Positions 1-9,065 are shown, counted from the first letter of the stretch. The stretch: DNA of 37,316 bases from Pseudomonadota bacterium (GCA_018819925.1 JAHJPG010000123.1:1-37316); one strand, 5' to 3'. Numbers and translations: made by a program. Notes: a model not told the origin generated them from the sequence alone.

Positions 1-48
1 ATAGCCAACACCCTGGCACCAGGGCAATCCGCCAGGCCCATCCTCCCT

Positions 49-77
49 TTGACAACAACTCCGCGCCGGCTTACACT
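49..77 (+). promoter_or_regulatory. Sigma70-type promoter for the His-rich protein / ktr operon
   Basis: A perfect TTGACA (49-54) and TACACT (72-77) are separated by 17 bp. Transcription would start near 84 and give a leader of about 27 nt before the ATG at 111. A strong GGGAGGAGG ribosome site lies at 94-102. Assignment is by consensus only. Confidence 0.7.
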
Positions 78-110
78 TAGAGATCCTAACCACGGGAGGA
101 GGCGAACCAA

Positions 111-311
111 ATGTGCGACTGTTGCGGCAAGACCGGCCCCGGCCACCAGCACCCGCACGGGCATGACCACGGTCATCATCACGGCCACGACCACGACCAC
201 GGCCACGGCGAGGGCCATAGTCACTGCCACGGACACGAGTCCCAGCCCGGCCAGCCCCGCCCCCTCATCACCTTGATCCCCCCGGCCAAACCCAGCCCCA
301 GCGGCGACTGA
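111..311 (+). CDS. Small His/Cys-rich putative metal-binding protein (66 aa)
   Basis: The first 43 residues hold 16 histidines, mostly as H-x-H alternations (residues 12-42), plus Cys2, Cys4, Cys5 and Cys39. The tail is Pro-rich. There is no signal peptide or membrane segment, so the protein should be cytoplasmic. The start is well supported by GGGAGGAGG nine bases upstream and by a promoter at 49-77. The composition resembles the His-rich N-terminal nickel/zinc segment of HypB or the tails of metallochaperones, but here it is a free-standing protein. A role in binding or storing Ni, Zn, Co or Cu is inferred. It lies 36 bp upstream of ktrB in the same direction and may share its transcript, although potassium uptake has no known need for it. 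I do not recognise a named family. Confidence 0.65.
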   Translation: MCDCCGKTGPGHQHPHGHDHGHHHGHDHDHGHGEGHSHCHGHESQPGQPRPLITLIPPAKPSPSGD

Positions 312-318
312 GCCATAC

Positions 319-336
319 GGGGGCGGCCCCGCCCCC
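319..336 (+). other. GC hairpin just upstream of ktrB
   Basis: GGGGGCG (319-325) pairs perfectly with CGCCCCC (330-336) around a GCCC loop. The hairpin sits between the stop of the His-rich gene and the ktrB ATG at 348, where a ribosome site would be expected; no clear Shine-Dalgarno sequence is seen there. It could damp read-through or translation of ktrB. No T-run follows, so it is not a standard terminator. Confidence 0.4.
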
Positions 337-347
337 GATTGTAAATC

Positions 348-1691
348 ATGCCCAGTTGGCTGACACCCTCGCGCCTGGTGCTTGCCTCTTTCGCCCTTTT
401 CATACTTTTGGGCGCGTCCCTGCTGTCCCTGCCGGCAATGCAAGGCCCGGACGGGGTCGGCCCCTTGGACTGCCTGTTCACCGCCACCAGCGCGGTTTGC
501 GTCACCGGGCTCATTACCGTGGACACCGCCACCGCCTGGTCCCCCTGGGGCCAGGCCCTGATCCTGGTGCTGTTGCAGGCCGGCGGCCTGGGCATCATGA
601 CCTTTTCCGTGGCCCTGCTCTACCTGGCCCGCCTGCGGCCCGGCCCCCGCGCCCACCTGGCCCTCAAGGGCGCCCTGGGCCCGGTGCCCGGCGGGGAGAT
701 GGGCCGCCTGGTGGCCGATGTCTTGCTCTACACCTTCGTGCTGGAGGGGTTGGGCGCGGCCATCTTGTTCGCGCGTTTCTGGGGCGACTTCCCCGCCGCC
801 ACCGCCGGAGCCCTGGCCGTGTTCCACTCCATCAGCGCCTTTTGCAACGCCGGCTTCAGCCTGTTCAGCAACAATTTGCAGAACTACCCCACCGACCCCA
901 CGGTGAACCTGGTGATCCTGGCCCTGGTGGTGCTGGGCGGCCTGGGCTTCCTGGTGCTCCGGGAGCTGGCCGGCCGCCTGCGCCGCCCCCGGGAAAACCC
1001 GCCCAAGCGCCTGTCCCTCCAAGCCCGCCTGGTGCTTTTCACCAGCGGAGCCCTCATCGTGGGAGGCATGGTGGCCCTTTTGGCCGCCGAGTGGCTGGGC
1101 AAGGGCCCGGCCTGGCAGCAGGGGTTCTGGACCCTACTTTTCCAGGCGATCACCCCGCGCACCGCCGGCTTCAACACCGTGCCCATGGGCCAGCTCACCA
1201 ACGCCTCGCTGGTGGTCATCATGGTGCTCATGTTCATAGGGGCCTCGCCGGGCTCCTGCGGCGGCGGTGTAAAAACCACCACCATCGCGGTGCTGTGGTC
1301 CCTGGCGGTGAACCGCCTGAGGGGCCGCCCCGGGGCCGAGGCCTGGGGCCGGGCGGTGCCCGAGCGCCAGGTGGAGATGGCCCTCTTGCTGGTCCTGGGC
1401 ACAGGGGCCGTGCTGTTGGTGGCGGTCGTCCTGTTGAACGCGGTTGGTCTGGCCGACGGCGGCCATGTGCGGGGCGACTTCATCAGCCTGGCCTTCGAGG
1501 CCGCCAGCGCCCTGGGCACGGTGGGCCTGTCCCTGGGGGCCACGCCGCATCTCACCCCGGCGGGCAAGGTCATCATCATCCTGCTCATGTTCCTGGGCCG
1601 CCTGGGGCCCTTGGCCTTCGTCTACTCCCTGGCCCAATCCCTGCGCGATCCGGGATACCGCCTGGCCGAGGAGCGGGTCATCATGGGTTAG
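348..1691 (+). CDS. ktrB: KtrB/TrkH-type potassium channel subunit
   Basis: This is the membrane pore subunit of a K+ (or Na+-coupled K+) uptake system. At 447 aa it has the usual KtrB length, shorter than TrkH. Four pore repeats are visible, each with its selectivity glycine: SAVCVTGL (Gly54), SAFCNAGF (Gly169), ITPRTAGFN (Gly274) and SALGTVGLS (Gly393). Hydrophobic helices flank each one. The stretch FIGASPGSCGGGVKTTT (297-312) matches the conserved region after the third pore loop. The gene for the cytoplasmic gating partner KtrA follows 69 bp downstream in the same direction. The start has no obvious ribosome site and is preceded by a hairpin. KtrB rather than TrkH is chosen from length and the small adjacent RCK partner. 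Confidence 0.9.
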   Translation: MPSWLTPSRLVLASFALFILLGASLLSLPAMQGPDGVGPLDCLFTATSAVCVTGLITVDTATAWSPWGQALILVLLQAGGLGIMTFSVALLYLARLRPGPRAHLALKGALGPVPGGEMGRLVADVLLYTFVLEGLGAAILFARFWGDFPAATAGALAVFHSISAFCNAGFSLFSNNLQNYPTDPTVNLVILALVVLGGLGFLVLRELAGRLRRPRENPPKRLSLQARLVLFTSGALIVGGMVALLAAEWLGKGPAWQQGFWTLLFQAITPRTAGFNTVPMGQLTNASLVVIMVLMFIGASPGSCGGGVKTTTIAVLWSLAVNRLRGRPGAEAWGRAVPERQVEMALLLVLGTGAVLLVAVVLLNAVGLADGGHVRGDFISLAFEAASALGTVGLSLGATPHLTPAGKVIIILLMFLGRLGPLAFVYSLAQSLRDPGYRLAEERVIMG

Positions 1692-1760
1692 CCCGGAGCC
1701 GGGGCCTGGCAAAGACCGGCCCGGGGGGTATGCTATTCACAGGCAAGTTGGGAGGGTGTC

Positions 1761-2414
1761 ATGAACCTGGCGGTTATCGGATTGGGGCAGTTTGGTTCGG
1801 CCCTGGCCCTGGAGCTTAAAAAACTCAAGCATCACGTCACGGCCATGGACTCCAACCCCAAGGCGGTGGCCCGGGTGCAGGACGTGGTGGACCAAGCGGT
1901 GGTGGCCGATTGCACCGACCGGAGCCTGTTGGAGGAGCTGGGCCTGAACCTGGTGGACGGCGCGGTGATAAGCCTGGGCGACCACCTGGGTGCCAGCATT
2001 CTCACCACCCTGCACCTCAAGGAGATGGGGGTGGGCCGCATAGTGGCCAAGGCGGTGAGCCCGGAGCACGAGAAGATTCTCAAGCGGGTGGGGGCCGGCG
2101 AGGTGGTGTTTCCCGAGCGCGACGCCGCCGAGCGCCTGGCCCGATCCCTGGCCGACCCCAACCTGTTGGACTACCTGCCCATCGGCGGCGAGTTCTCCGT
2201 GGCCGAGGTGGCCCCGCCCGACGCCCTGGTGGGCAAGAGCCTGGCCGATTTGGGCCTGCGGCAAAATTTCGGCGTGAACGTCATCGCGGTGCGCGAGCTG
2301 GTTCCCGAGCGCACCCACCTGGTCCCCCCGGCGGACTACGTTATCAAGGACAGCGACGTGCTGGTGGTGGCCGGCCGCCAGGAGGACCTGGAAAGGCTGC
2401 GCCAGGCCAAGTGA
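1761..2414 (+). CDS. ktrA: KtrA/TrkA-type potassium uptake regulatory subunit
   Basis: A cytoplasmic RCK protein of 217 aa, the usual size for a single-unit KtrA. The N-terminal Rossmann domain starts MNLAVIGLGQFGSALALEL with an intact G-x-G-x-x-G and has an acidic residue after the second strand (AMDSNP), which fits NAD(H)/ATP binding. The C-terminal TrkA_C domain runs from about residue 140 to 217 and ends in DVLVVAGRQEDLERL. Known members form an octameric ring under KtrB and gate it in response to nucleotide. The ribosome site GGGAGG lies about 6 nt before the ATG. Its TGA stop overlaps the GTG start of the next gene (GTGA), so the two are translationally linked. Confidence 0.9.
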   Translation: MNLAVIGLGQFGSALALELKKLKHHVTAMDSNPKAVARVQDVVDQAVVADCTDRSLLEELGLNLVDGAVISLGDHLGASILTTLHLKEMGVGRIVAKAVSPEHEKILKRVGAGEVVFPERDAAERLARSLADPNLLDYLPIGGEFSVAEVAPPDALVGKSLADLGLRQNFGVNVIAVRELVPERTHLVPPADYVIKDSDVLVVAGRQEDLERLRQAK

Positions 2415-3640
2415 CCCCTCCCCCATCCTATCGCCGCGTCCTTTTCATCCTGGGCGTCACCACCTTCGTGGCCATGACCGGAGTGGGCATCATCGTGCCC
2501 TTCTTGCCCCTGTACGCCCGCGACCTGGGGGCCAACGGGGTGATGCTAGGCCTGATCTTCAGCTCCTTCTCCCTGTCCCGGGCCCTGGTGGTGCCCTGGC
2601 TGGGCGGGCTTTCCGACCGCTGGGGGCGCAAACCCTTCATCATCGCCGGCATGGCCGGCTACGGGGTCACCTCCCTGCTTTTCATGTGGGCCGGCAGCTC
2701 CGAGGCCCTGGTCTTCACCCGCCTGTTGCAGGGAGTCTTCGCGGCCATGGTGTTGCCCATAGCCATGGCCCTGGTGGCCGACATAACCCCCCCGGGCATG
2801 GAAGGCCGCACCTTCGGCGGCTTCAACATGTACTTCCTCATGGGCTTCGGGGTGGGGCCGGTCATCGGCGGGGCGGTGTACGACTACGCCGGGCTAAACG
2901 CCAACTTTTTGCTCATGTGCGGCCTGAGCCTGGCTGCCGCCCTGACCGTGTTGCTTTTCGTCACCGAGCCCGGGGCCGAACAGCGCTCCGGGGGCAAGCG
3001 CGGCATCAAGGAAATGGTCCACCTGGCCGGCGACCGCGCCTTTTTGGCCATCCTCATCGCCCGGGTGGGCGCGGCCGCGGGCATGAGCTGCTTCATCGCC
3101 TTTTTGCCCCTGGTGGCCAGCGGCCACGGCGTGGACACCCTGGGGGTGGGTCTGTGCCTCACCGCCAACGTGCTGGTGAGCACCGCCATGCAGCGGCCCG
3201 CCGGACGCCTCGCCGACCGCCTGCCCCGCCTGCCCTTGGCCGTGGGCGGTCTGGCCCTGTCCGGGGTCATGAAAATCCTCATCCCCTGGGGCGACGATTT
3301 AACCTCGCTGATGCTCTTGTCCATGGGCGAGGGCGTCTTCGCCGGTCTGGCCCTGCCCGCCCTCACCGCCATGGCCGTGAGCCGGGGCAAGGCCCTGGGC
3401 TCGGGTATGGGGCTCACCACCGGGGCCTTCACCATGGCCCTTAGCGTGGGGGTGTTCTTCGGCCCGGTGAGCGGCGGCTGGGCCGTGGACCTCGGCGGCA
3501 TCAGCGGCGCGGCCCTGTGGCTGGGGGGCGGGGCCGCCCTGGCCGGGGCCTTGCTGCTATGGCTGCTCTATCCCCTGTCCCAGGTCAAGCCCCAGGGAGT
3601 CGAAGCGGAAGACCTGGTCCCGGTGGACCGCCTGCCTTAA
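2411..3640 (+). CDS. MFS drug/metabolite exporter (DHA1-like)
   Basis: A 409-aa major facilitator protein with about 12 hydrophobic helices. The DHA1 loop motif is clear between helices 2 and 3 (GGLSDRWGRKPFII). The first helix carries GVGIIVPFLPLYARDLG, typical of multidrug efflux and sugar-efflux carriers. The GTG start at 2411 is chosen because it overlaps the ktrA stop by 4 bp and puts the first helix right after a short basic N-terminus; no in-frame ATG fits better. The substrate cannot be read from sequence. Co-translation with ktrA is suggested by the overlap, but a functional link to potassium is not established. A GC-rich hairpin follows the stop. Confidence 0.85.
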   Translation: MTPPPSYRRVLFILGVTTFVAMTGVGIIVPFLPLYARDLGANGVMLGLIFSSFSLSRALVVPWLGGLSDRWGRKPFIIAGMAGYGVTSLLFMWAGSSEALVFTRLLQGVFAAMVLPIAMALVADITPPGMEGRTFGGFNMYFLMGFGVGPVIGGAVYDYAGLNANFLLMCGLSLAAALTVLLFVTEPGAEQRSGGKRGIKEMVHLAGDRAFLAILIARVGAAAGMSCFIAFLPLVASGHGVDTLGVGLCLTANVLVSTAMQRPAGRLADRLPRLPLAVGGLALSGVMKILIPWGDDLTSLMLLSMGEGVFAGLALPALTAMAVSRGKALGSGMGLTTGAFTMALSVGVFFGPVSGGWAVDLGGISGAALWLGGGAALAGALLLWLLYPLSQVKPQGVEAEDLVPVDRLP

Positions 3641-3647
3641 GACCTCC

Positions 3648-3672
3648 GGCGGGCGGCCGCAGCCGCCCCGCC
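3648..3672 (+). terminator. GC-rich hairpin after the MFS gene
   Basis: GGCGGGCGGC (3648-3657) pairs with GCCGCCCCGCC (3662-3672) around CGCA, with one bulge. It starts 7 nt after the MFS stop. There is no T-run, so intrinsic termination is uncertain; it may act as an RNA 3'-end stabiliser. Confidence 0.35.
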
Positions 3673-3918
3673 CAAACCAGGCAACCCAGTGGCAGACAAA
3701 ATAGCCAATAAATTTAGCCTGTTGTCCTGGCCGCCGTGCGGCTTGGATGCTCCGCCTCCGAGCCGGACAAGGCGCCGGCCCCCTGCGGGCCCACGGGAGA
3801 GCTTGAATTGATATCAGCGCTGGAGTTGTCCACGGCGAGAGGGCGGGGCCTTGCCCAGGCGGGCGGATTGCCTCGTGGCCAAAGCCCGCGTCAAACCTGA
3901 ATCCCCCCTCACCCCGCC
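3673..3918. other. Intergenic stretch without a recognisable gene
   Basis: The 348-bp gap between the MFS gene and gatB holds the GC hairpin at its left end and the gatB promoter at its right end. In between I see no open frame with a ribosome site, no tRNA-like fold and none of the repeats found elsewhere in the window. A short AT-rich patch lies near 3700-3722. Confidence 0.4.
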
Positions 3919-3947
3919 TTGACTTTCCTCACCCCCCGCAGTAGATT
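3919..3947 (+). promoter_or_regulatory. Promoter of the gatB-mtnA-ilvE operon
   Basis: TTGACT (3919-3924) and TAGATT (3942-3947) are separated by 17 bp. Both differ from consensus at few positions. The expected start near 3954 gives a leader of about 35 nt with CAGGA ahead of the gatB ATG at 3989. Confidence 0.65.
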
Positions 3948-3988
3948 CATTTCTTGACCCGCAACCCAGTTAAGTTCAGGAAACCGCG

Positions 3989-5419
3989 ATGGAATACGAG
4001 GCGGTCATAGGGCTGGAAGTCCACGCCCAGCTCCTTACCGAGTCCAAGATTTTCTGCGGCTGCTCCACCAAGTTCGGCGCGCCGCCCAACACCCACGTCT
4101 GCCCGGTGTGCCTGGGCATGCCCGGGGTGCTGCCGGTGCTCAACGAACGGGTGGTGGAGTTCACCATCCGGGCCGGCCTGGCCACCGGCTGCGCGGTGCA
4201 GCCCCGCAGCGTGTGGGCCCGCAAAAACTACTTTTACCCGGATCTGCCCAAAAACTACCAGGTCAGCCAGTATGAACTGCCCATTTGCCTGGACGGCTGG
4301 CTGGATATCGAGGTGGAGGGCCAGACCAGGCGCATCGGCATCACCCGCATCCACATGGAAGAGGACGCGGGCAAGCTGATCCACGACCCCGGCCAGCCGG
4401 TGAGCTACGTGGACTACAACCGCACCGGGGTGCCGCTGATGGAGATCGTCAGCGAGCCCGACCTGCGCACCCCCGCCGAGGCCGGGGCCTATCTCCGGGC
4501 CCTGCGCGACATCCTGGTCTATCTGGAGGTCTGCGACGGCAACATGGAGGAGGGCTCCTTCCGCTGCGACGCCAACGTGAGCCTTCGGCCCCTGGGCCAG
4601 GTGGAGTTGGGCACCAAGGCCGAGCTGAAGAACATGAACTCCTTCCGGGGGGTCGAGCGGGCCCTGGAGTACGAGATCCGCCGCCAGCGGGCCATCCTGG
4701 ACGACGGCGGCAAGGTGGTGCAGCAAACCCGCCTGTGGGACCCGGACCAGGGCAAGACCTTCGGCATGCGGGGCAAGGAAGAGGCCCACGACTACCGCTA
4801 CATGCCCGACCCGGACCTGCTGCCCCTTTTGATCGGCCCGGAGTGGATAGAGCGGGTGCGCTCCCAGTTGCCCGAGCTGCCCGAGGCCAAGCGGGCGCGC
4901 TTCATGGAGCAGTACGGCCTGAGCGAGTACGACGCCGGGGTGCTTACCGCCTCCAAGGCCCTGGCCGGCTACTTCGAGGCGGTGGTGGCCGCCGGGGCCC
5001 AGGCCAAGGCGGCGGCCAACTGGGTGACAAGCGACCTCCTGGGCGCGCTAAAGGCCCAAGGCCGCGAAATCGGCCAGGCGCCCATCAGCCCCGCCGGCCT
5101 TAACGGCCTGCTGGGACTAGTAGACGCCGGGACCATCAGCGGCAAGATGGCCAAGGAGGTCTTCGCCGAGATGATGGAGACCGGCCGGGAAGCCGAGGCC
5201 ATCGTCAAGGACAAGGGCCTGGCCCAGGTGAGCGACGCCGGGGAGCTGGAGTCCCTGCTACAGGAGATATTCGCGGCCAACCCGGCCGAGGTGGAGGCCT
5301 TCAAGGGCGGCAAGAAAAAGCTCATGGGCTTTTTCGTGGGCCAGGTGATGCAAAGGACCAAGGGCCAGGCCAACCCCAAGGTGGTCAACCAGCTCATAAG
5401 CAAGCTCTTGGGAGGATAG
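3989..5419 (+). CDS. gatB: Asp-tRNA(Asn)/Glu-tRNA(Gln) amidotransferase subunit B
   Basis: GatB is the kinase/tRNA-binding subunit of GatCAB, which converts misacylated Glu-tRNA(Gln) or Asp-tRNA(Asn) to the correct amide form. At 476 aa it is full length. The GatB signature [19 protein letters not shown] (141-159) is intact. The structural zinc site is visible as C23-x-C25 and C38-x2-C41. The C-terminal YqeY-like helical tail (about 330-476) ends [13 protein letters not shown], as in other GatB. gatA and gatC are not beside it in this window. mtnA starts 2 bp after its stop, so translation is probably coupled. Confidence 0.97.
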   Translation: MEYEAVIGLEVHAQLLTESKIFCGCSTKFGAPPNTHVCPVCLGMPGVLPVLNERVVEFTIRAGLATGCAVQPRSVWARKNYFYPDLPKNYQVSQYELPICLDGWLDIEVEGQTRRIGITRIHMEEDAGKLIHDPGQPVSYVDYNRTGVPLMEIVSEPDLRTPAEAGAYLRALRDILVYLEVCDGNMEEGSFRCDANVSLRPLGQVELGTKAELKNMNSFRGVERALEYEIRRQRAILDDGGKVVQQTRLWDPDQGKTFGMRGKEEAHDYRYMPDPDLLPLLIGPEWIERVRSQLPELPEAKRARFMEQYGLSEYDAGVLTASKALAGYFEAVVAAGAQAKAAANWVTSDLLGALKAQGREIGQAPISPAGLNGLLGLVDAGTISGKMAKEVFAEMMETGREAEAIVKDKGLAQVSDAGELESLLQEIFAANPAEVEAFKGGKKKLMGFFVGQVMQRTKGQANPKVVNQLISKLLGG

Positions 5420-5421
5420 CG

Positions 5422-6462
<1,041 letters not shown>

Positions 6463-6480
6463 CCCTTTAGGGAGAGCATC

Positions 6481-7554
6481 ATGGAGTGTAGAAAGGAACT
6501 GCTGCCCGCCGACAGCTGCAAGCCCAAGCCGACCGACGAGTCCAAGCTTGGTTTCGGCCAGATCTTCTGCGATCACATGTTCTTGATGGACTACGTCAAG
6601 GGCCAGGGTTGGCACGATGCCCGCATCGTTCCCTTCGGCCCCCTGTCCCTGTCCCCGGCCGCTCTGGTGCTGCACTACGGCCAGGAGGTCTTCGAGGGCC
6701 TCAAGGCCTACCGGGGGGTGGACGGCGGCATCTACATGTTCCGGCCCAAGGCCAACCTGGAGCGCATGAACCGCTCCAACCGCCGCTTGTGCATCCCCGA
6801 GCTGCCGGTGGATGAGACCCTGGAGCACCTGTTCGAGCTGGTCAAGACCGAGCACGAGTGGGTGCCCACCCTGGAGGGCACCAGCCTCTACATCCGGCCC
6901 ACGGTCATCGCCACCGAGGCCTGCCTGGGGGTCAAGGTCAGCTCCAAGTACCTCTACTTCGTCATCATGGGGCCGGTGGGGGCCTACTACCCCGAGGGCT
7001 TCAACCCGGTGCGGATCTACGTGGAGGAAACCTACGTGCGCGCCTCGGTGGGCGGCGTGGGCGAGGCCAAGACCATGGGCAACTACGCGGCCAGCCTGTT
7101 GGCCGCCGAGGAGGCCCACGCCAAGGGCTTCACCCAGGTGCTGTGGCTGGACGCCTGCGACAAGAAGAGCATCGAGGAAGTGGGCACCATGAACATGTTC
7201 TTCGTCATCGACAAAGAGGTGATCACCAGCCCGCTGCACGGCTCCATCCTGCCCGGCATCACCCGGGACTCGGTGCTCACCCTGTGCCGCCACTGGGGCC
7301 TCAACGTCAGCGAGCGCAAGCTCACCATCGACGAGGTCATCGAGGCCCAGGCGGCAGGCAAGCTGGAGGAGGCCTTCGGCACCGGCACCGCCGCGGTCAT
7401 CAGCCCGGTGGGGGCCATCCACTACCAGGGCGTCGACTACAGCGTGGCCGACGGCCAGACCGGCCCGGTCAGCCACAGACTCTACGACGAGCTCACCGGC
7501 ATCCAACTGGGCAAGCGGCCCGACCCCTTCGGCTGGGTGGTCAAGGTCAAGTAG
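6481..7554 (+). CDS. ilvE: Branched-chain amino acid aminotransferase (class IV)
   Basis: A PLP enzyme for the last step of Leu/Ile/Val synthesis. At 357 aa it belongs to the longer, eukaryote-like BCAT subgroup, with the N-terminal FGQIFCDHMFLMDY segment. The PLP lysine is Lys197 in VGGVGEAKTMGNYAASL. The C-terminal EAFGTGTAAVISPVG (297-311) matches the PLP-phosphate binding loop. It is the last gene of gatB-mtnA-ilvE and is closed by an intrinsic terminator. Enzymes of this family can also transaminate 4-methylthio-2-oxobutanoate to methionine, so the position next to mtnA allows an inferred role in methionine salvage. The ribosome site GGGAGAG precedes the ATG. Confidence 0.94.
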   Translation: MECRKELLPADSCKPKPTDESKLGFGQIFCDHMFLMDYVKGQGWHDARIVPFGPLSLSPAALVLHYGQEVFEGLKAYRGVDGGIYMFRPKANLERMNRSNRRLCIPELPVDETLEHLFELVKTEHEWVPTLEGTSLYIRPTVIATEACLGVKVSSKYLYFVIMGPVGAYYPEGFNPVRIYVEETYVRASVGGVGEAKTMGNYAASLLAAEEAHAKGFTQVLWLDACDKKSIEEVGTMNMFFVIDKEVITSPLHGSILPGITRDSVLTLCRHWGLNVSERKLTIDEVIEAQAAGKLEEAFGTGTAAVISPVGAIHYQGVDYSVADGQTGPVSHRLYDELTGIQLGKRPDPFGWVVKVK

Positions 7555-7579
7555 CCCCGACCCGCCTCACAAGCACAAT

Positions 7580-7609
7580 CCCCCGCCCGGTAACGGGCGG
7601 GGGCTTTTT
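7580..7609 (+). terminator. Intrinsic terminator of the gatB-mtnA-ilvE operon
   Basis: CCCCCGCCCG (7580-7589) pairs perfectly over 10 bp with CGGGCGGGGG (7594-7603) around GTAA and is followed by CTTTTT. It lies 25 nt after the ilvE stop. Confidence 0.9.
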
Positions 7610-7650
7610 AGTTGGGCGAGGCAGCCGGATGCAATCGCCGCACCTCTTGT

Positions 7651-7740
7651 CGTTGCGAGGAGCCAGGCGACAAAGCAATCTCTGCCCAACGAAGATGTTC
7701 CCGCCAATCACTTCCAGCCAATAGCGGTCATTGCGAGGCC
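7651..7740. repeat. Fragments of a TTGCGAGG-type dispersed repeat
   Basis: CGTTGCGAGGAGCCAGGCGA followed by CAAAGCAATCT (7651-7681) has the look of a dispersed TTGCGAGGAG...GAAGCAATCT repeat seen in many proteobacterial intergenic regions. A second partial copy, CATTGCGAGGCC, is at 7729-7740 and a third, CGTTGCGAGGAGCG, at 9117-9130. The whole 7611-8004 gap (about 390 bp) is a mosaic of such repeats. The frames open across it have no ribosome site and I do not call a gene. Confidence 0.55.
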
Positions 7741-7882
7741 GGGCAGAGGCCAACGCGCGGCGGAACAAGGCCGCCCGGTCTGTCCGGCCGTGGCAAACTT
7801 CGATTTCCCTCGTCATGCCTGCGTTCACAGGACATGGCCACACCACCCCCCAGACCCCAAGCCCTCCCGCCTGGGGGAAGGC

Positions 7883-7950
7883 GAAGATCACCACGTCGCA
7901 TCTTTTCCAAGATGCTCCTCGTGATGACGGCTATTGCTGGGTGGGCTTAA
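7883..7950 (+). repeat. 68-bp hairpin repeat, copy 1 (left flank of TA/DUF3795 island)
   Basis: This segment, starting GAAGATCACCACGTCGCATC and ending TGGGCTTAA, recurs at 9138-9205 with about 6 mismatches in 68 by hand alignment. It contains nested inverted repeats: an outer ATCAC...GTGAT and an inner GCATCT...AGATGC. The two copies are direct repeats that bracket the three-gene island 8005-9047. Confidence 0.8.
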
Positions 7951-7962
7951 CTCAGAGTCGTG

Positions 7963-7998
7963 TAGGTTGGCGTAGAGGGCGAAGCCCGAAACCCAACA
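7963..7998 (+). repeat. TAGGTTGG...ACCCAACA intergenic hairpin repeat
   Basis: The ends GTTGG and CCCAAC can pair around a purine-rich centre (GAGGGCGAAGCCCG). The layout resembles the widespread 'TAGGTTGGG...GAAACCCAACA' intergenic repeats of many bacteria. Only one copy is seen in this window. Confidence 0.4.
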
Positions 7999-8004
7999 AT
8001 TCCC

Positions 8005-8451
8005 TTATCTGTAACGCGGCGAATCCTTGGTCTCCTCGAAATACTGCTCCACCCCCACCTCGGCCATGCGTTGGTTCATGGCTATCCAGCGCTTTTCCAG
8101 GTGCGGGTCGAAGTTGGTCTTGCCGCAGGGGAACTCGTCGCACTGGAAGCAAAAGTCCACGCCCTTGGCTTGCCAACACTTGGCCACCCCGCAATCGGGC
8201 CACAGGCACTGGTCCTGGCGGCACCCGGCGCAGCCCGGCTCGGCCATGTAGCCCAGCAGCCGCTCAAAGGCCGGGTAGTCTTTCATTTCAGGCAGGAAGG
8301 CGCTGAAGCGCTCGGCGTAAATGCCGAAGTTGCCCAGCCGCTTCTTTAGCTCGGCGGCGTGATGGCCCAGCTCGCCGTCCTTGAAGGCGAAGCACTTGGC
8401 GCAGGACAGGCCGCACGGGGCCAGCCGCTTTATTACTTCCGAATACTCCAT
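8005..8451 (-). CDS. DUF3795 Cys-rich protein
   Basis: A 148-aa cytoplasmic protein with 11 cysteines, laid out as in DUF3795 proteins: an N-terminal APCGLSCAKC (Cys13, 17, 20), a central CAGC..C....C....C cluster (Cys74, 77, 82, 87, 92) and CFQCDEFPC (Cys101, 104, 109). Binding of zinc or Fe-S is expected from the cysteine pattern, but the function of the family is unknown. The ATG at 8451 has a good GGGGGGAAG ribosome site. It begins 14 nt after the stop of the toxin gene in the same direction and is probably co-transcribed with the toxin-antitoxin pair. No terminator is obvious after it. Confidence 0.85.
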   Translation of the reverse strand: MEYSEVIKRLAPCGLSCAKCFAFKDGELGHHAAELKKRLGNFGIYAERFSAFLPEMKDYPAFERLLGYMAEPGCAGCRQDQCLWPDCGVAKCWQAKGVDFCFQCDEFPCGKTNFDPHLEKRWIAMNQRMAEVGVEQYFEETKDSPRYR

Positions 8452-8465
8452 GGCTCACTTCCCCC

Positions 8466-8759
8466 CTATTTTTGCTTGAGGCGCTCCAGGCGGCGGTAGA
8501 CCTCCTTGCGGTCGCCCACCCTGAGCACCAGCACTAACAATTGATCGTCTTCTATCTGGTAGATCACCCGCCAGCTTCCCGCACGAATGCGCCGCCATTC
8601 AAGGCCGCGCGGCGCTCCGGCCAAGACCCGGCTGCCGCTGGGACGGGGTTGGGAAGCCAGATGGTCTATCTCTTTGGCCACTGTGGCGCGATCGACCGGG
8701 GCAAGCTTTTTCAACTGACGCAAGACGGCAGGGGCGATTTCGATGACGTAGCCCGCCAC
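8466..8759 (-). CDS. RelE/ParE-family toxin
   Basis: A 97-aa basic protein with the RelE/ParE fold pattern: an N-terminal strand (YVIEIAPAVLRQLKKL), a helical stretch (DRATVAKEIDHLASQP), the core strand EWRRIRAGSWRVIYQIEDD, and the C-terminal VLVLRVGDRKEVYRRLERL typical of RelE-type ribosome-dependent mRNA nucleases. The usual catalytic basic residues near Arg56-Arg63 and the late R-x-V/Y-R stretch are present. The start is GTG at 8759, 3 nt after the antitoxin stop, giving the standard antitoxin-first order. RelE (mRNA cleavage) versus ParE (gyrase poison) cannot be settled by eye; the DRKEVYRR ending favours RelE. Confidence 0.88.
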   Translation of the reverse strand: MAGYVIEIAPAVLRQLKKLAPVDRATVAKEIDHLASQPRPSGSRVLAGAPRGLEWRRIRAGSWRVIYQIEDDQLLVLVLRVGDRKEVYRRLERLKQK

Positions 8760-8762
8760 CGG

Positions 8763-9047
8763 CTAAAGTCCCAGTTCCTTCTTCACCTGCTCCCAGGAGA
8801 GGCTGCCCTTGCGCTTGGCCTCGGCCAGGGCTTTCTTGGCCTCGGTCAGGTCAAGGGCGTCCTCCAGGGCTTCCAGCGCCTCCAGGTCTTCCAGGGGCAC
8901 CATAGCGGCCACCGGCTTGCCGTGGCGAGTTACCGCCACCCGCTCGCCGCCGTACTCCACCCGGCTGAGCACCGCGCTGACGCCTTGGCGAAACTCAACC
9001 GCGCTCATCGAAGCTCCGCCGCTTTTTTTCCTGACTGTCTTGGCCAT
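8763..9047 (-). CDS. Phd/YefM-family antitoxin
   Basis: A 94-aa antitoxin. The N-terminal DNA-binding half has the Phd/YefM layout (MSAVEFRQGVSAVLSRVEYG, then ERVAVTRHGKPVAAMVPLED). The C-terminal half is a charged helix (LEALEALEDALDLTEAKKAL) that would wrap the toxin. The ATG at 9047 is used; an internal ATG at the MSAVEF position is also possible and would match shorter homologues. AAGGA lies about 10 nt upstream. An AT-rich promoter with an inverted repeat lies directly upstream, consistent with autoregulation by the antitoxin and the toxin-antitoxin complex. Confidence 0.88.
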   Translation of the reverse strand: MAKTVRKKSGGASMSAVEFRQGVSAVLSRVEYGGERVAVTRHGKPVAAMVPLEDLEALEALEDALDLTEAKKALAEAKRKGSLSWEQVKKELGL

Positions 9048-9065
9048 CGCGCGCCATCCTTTACA

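Noticed and set aside
3673-3918. Possible small RNA or short gene between the MFS gene and gatB
   Set aside because: No promoter-terminator pair, no ribosome site and no stable fold beyond the GC hairpin at the left end.
7612-8306. Plus-strand open frames in the 7611-8004 repeat region
   Set aside because: They translate repeat fragments, lack ribosome sites and run into the DUF3795 gene on the other strand.
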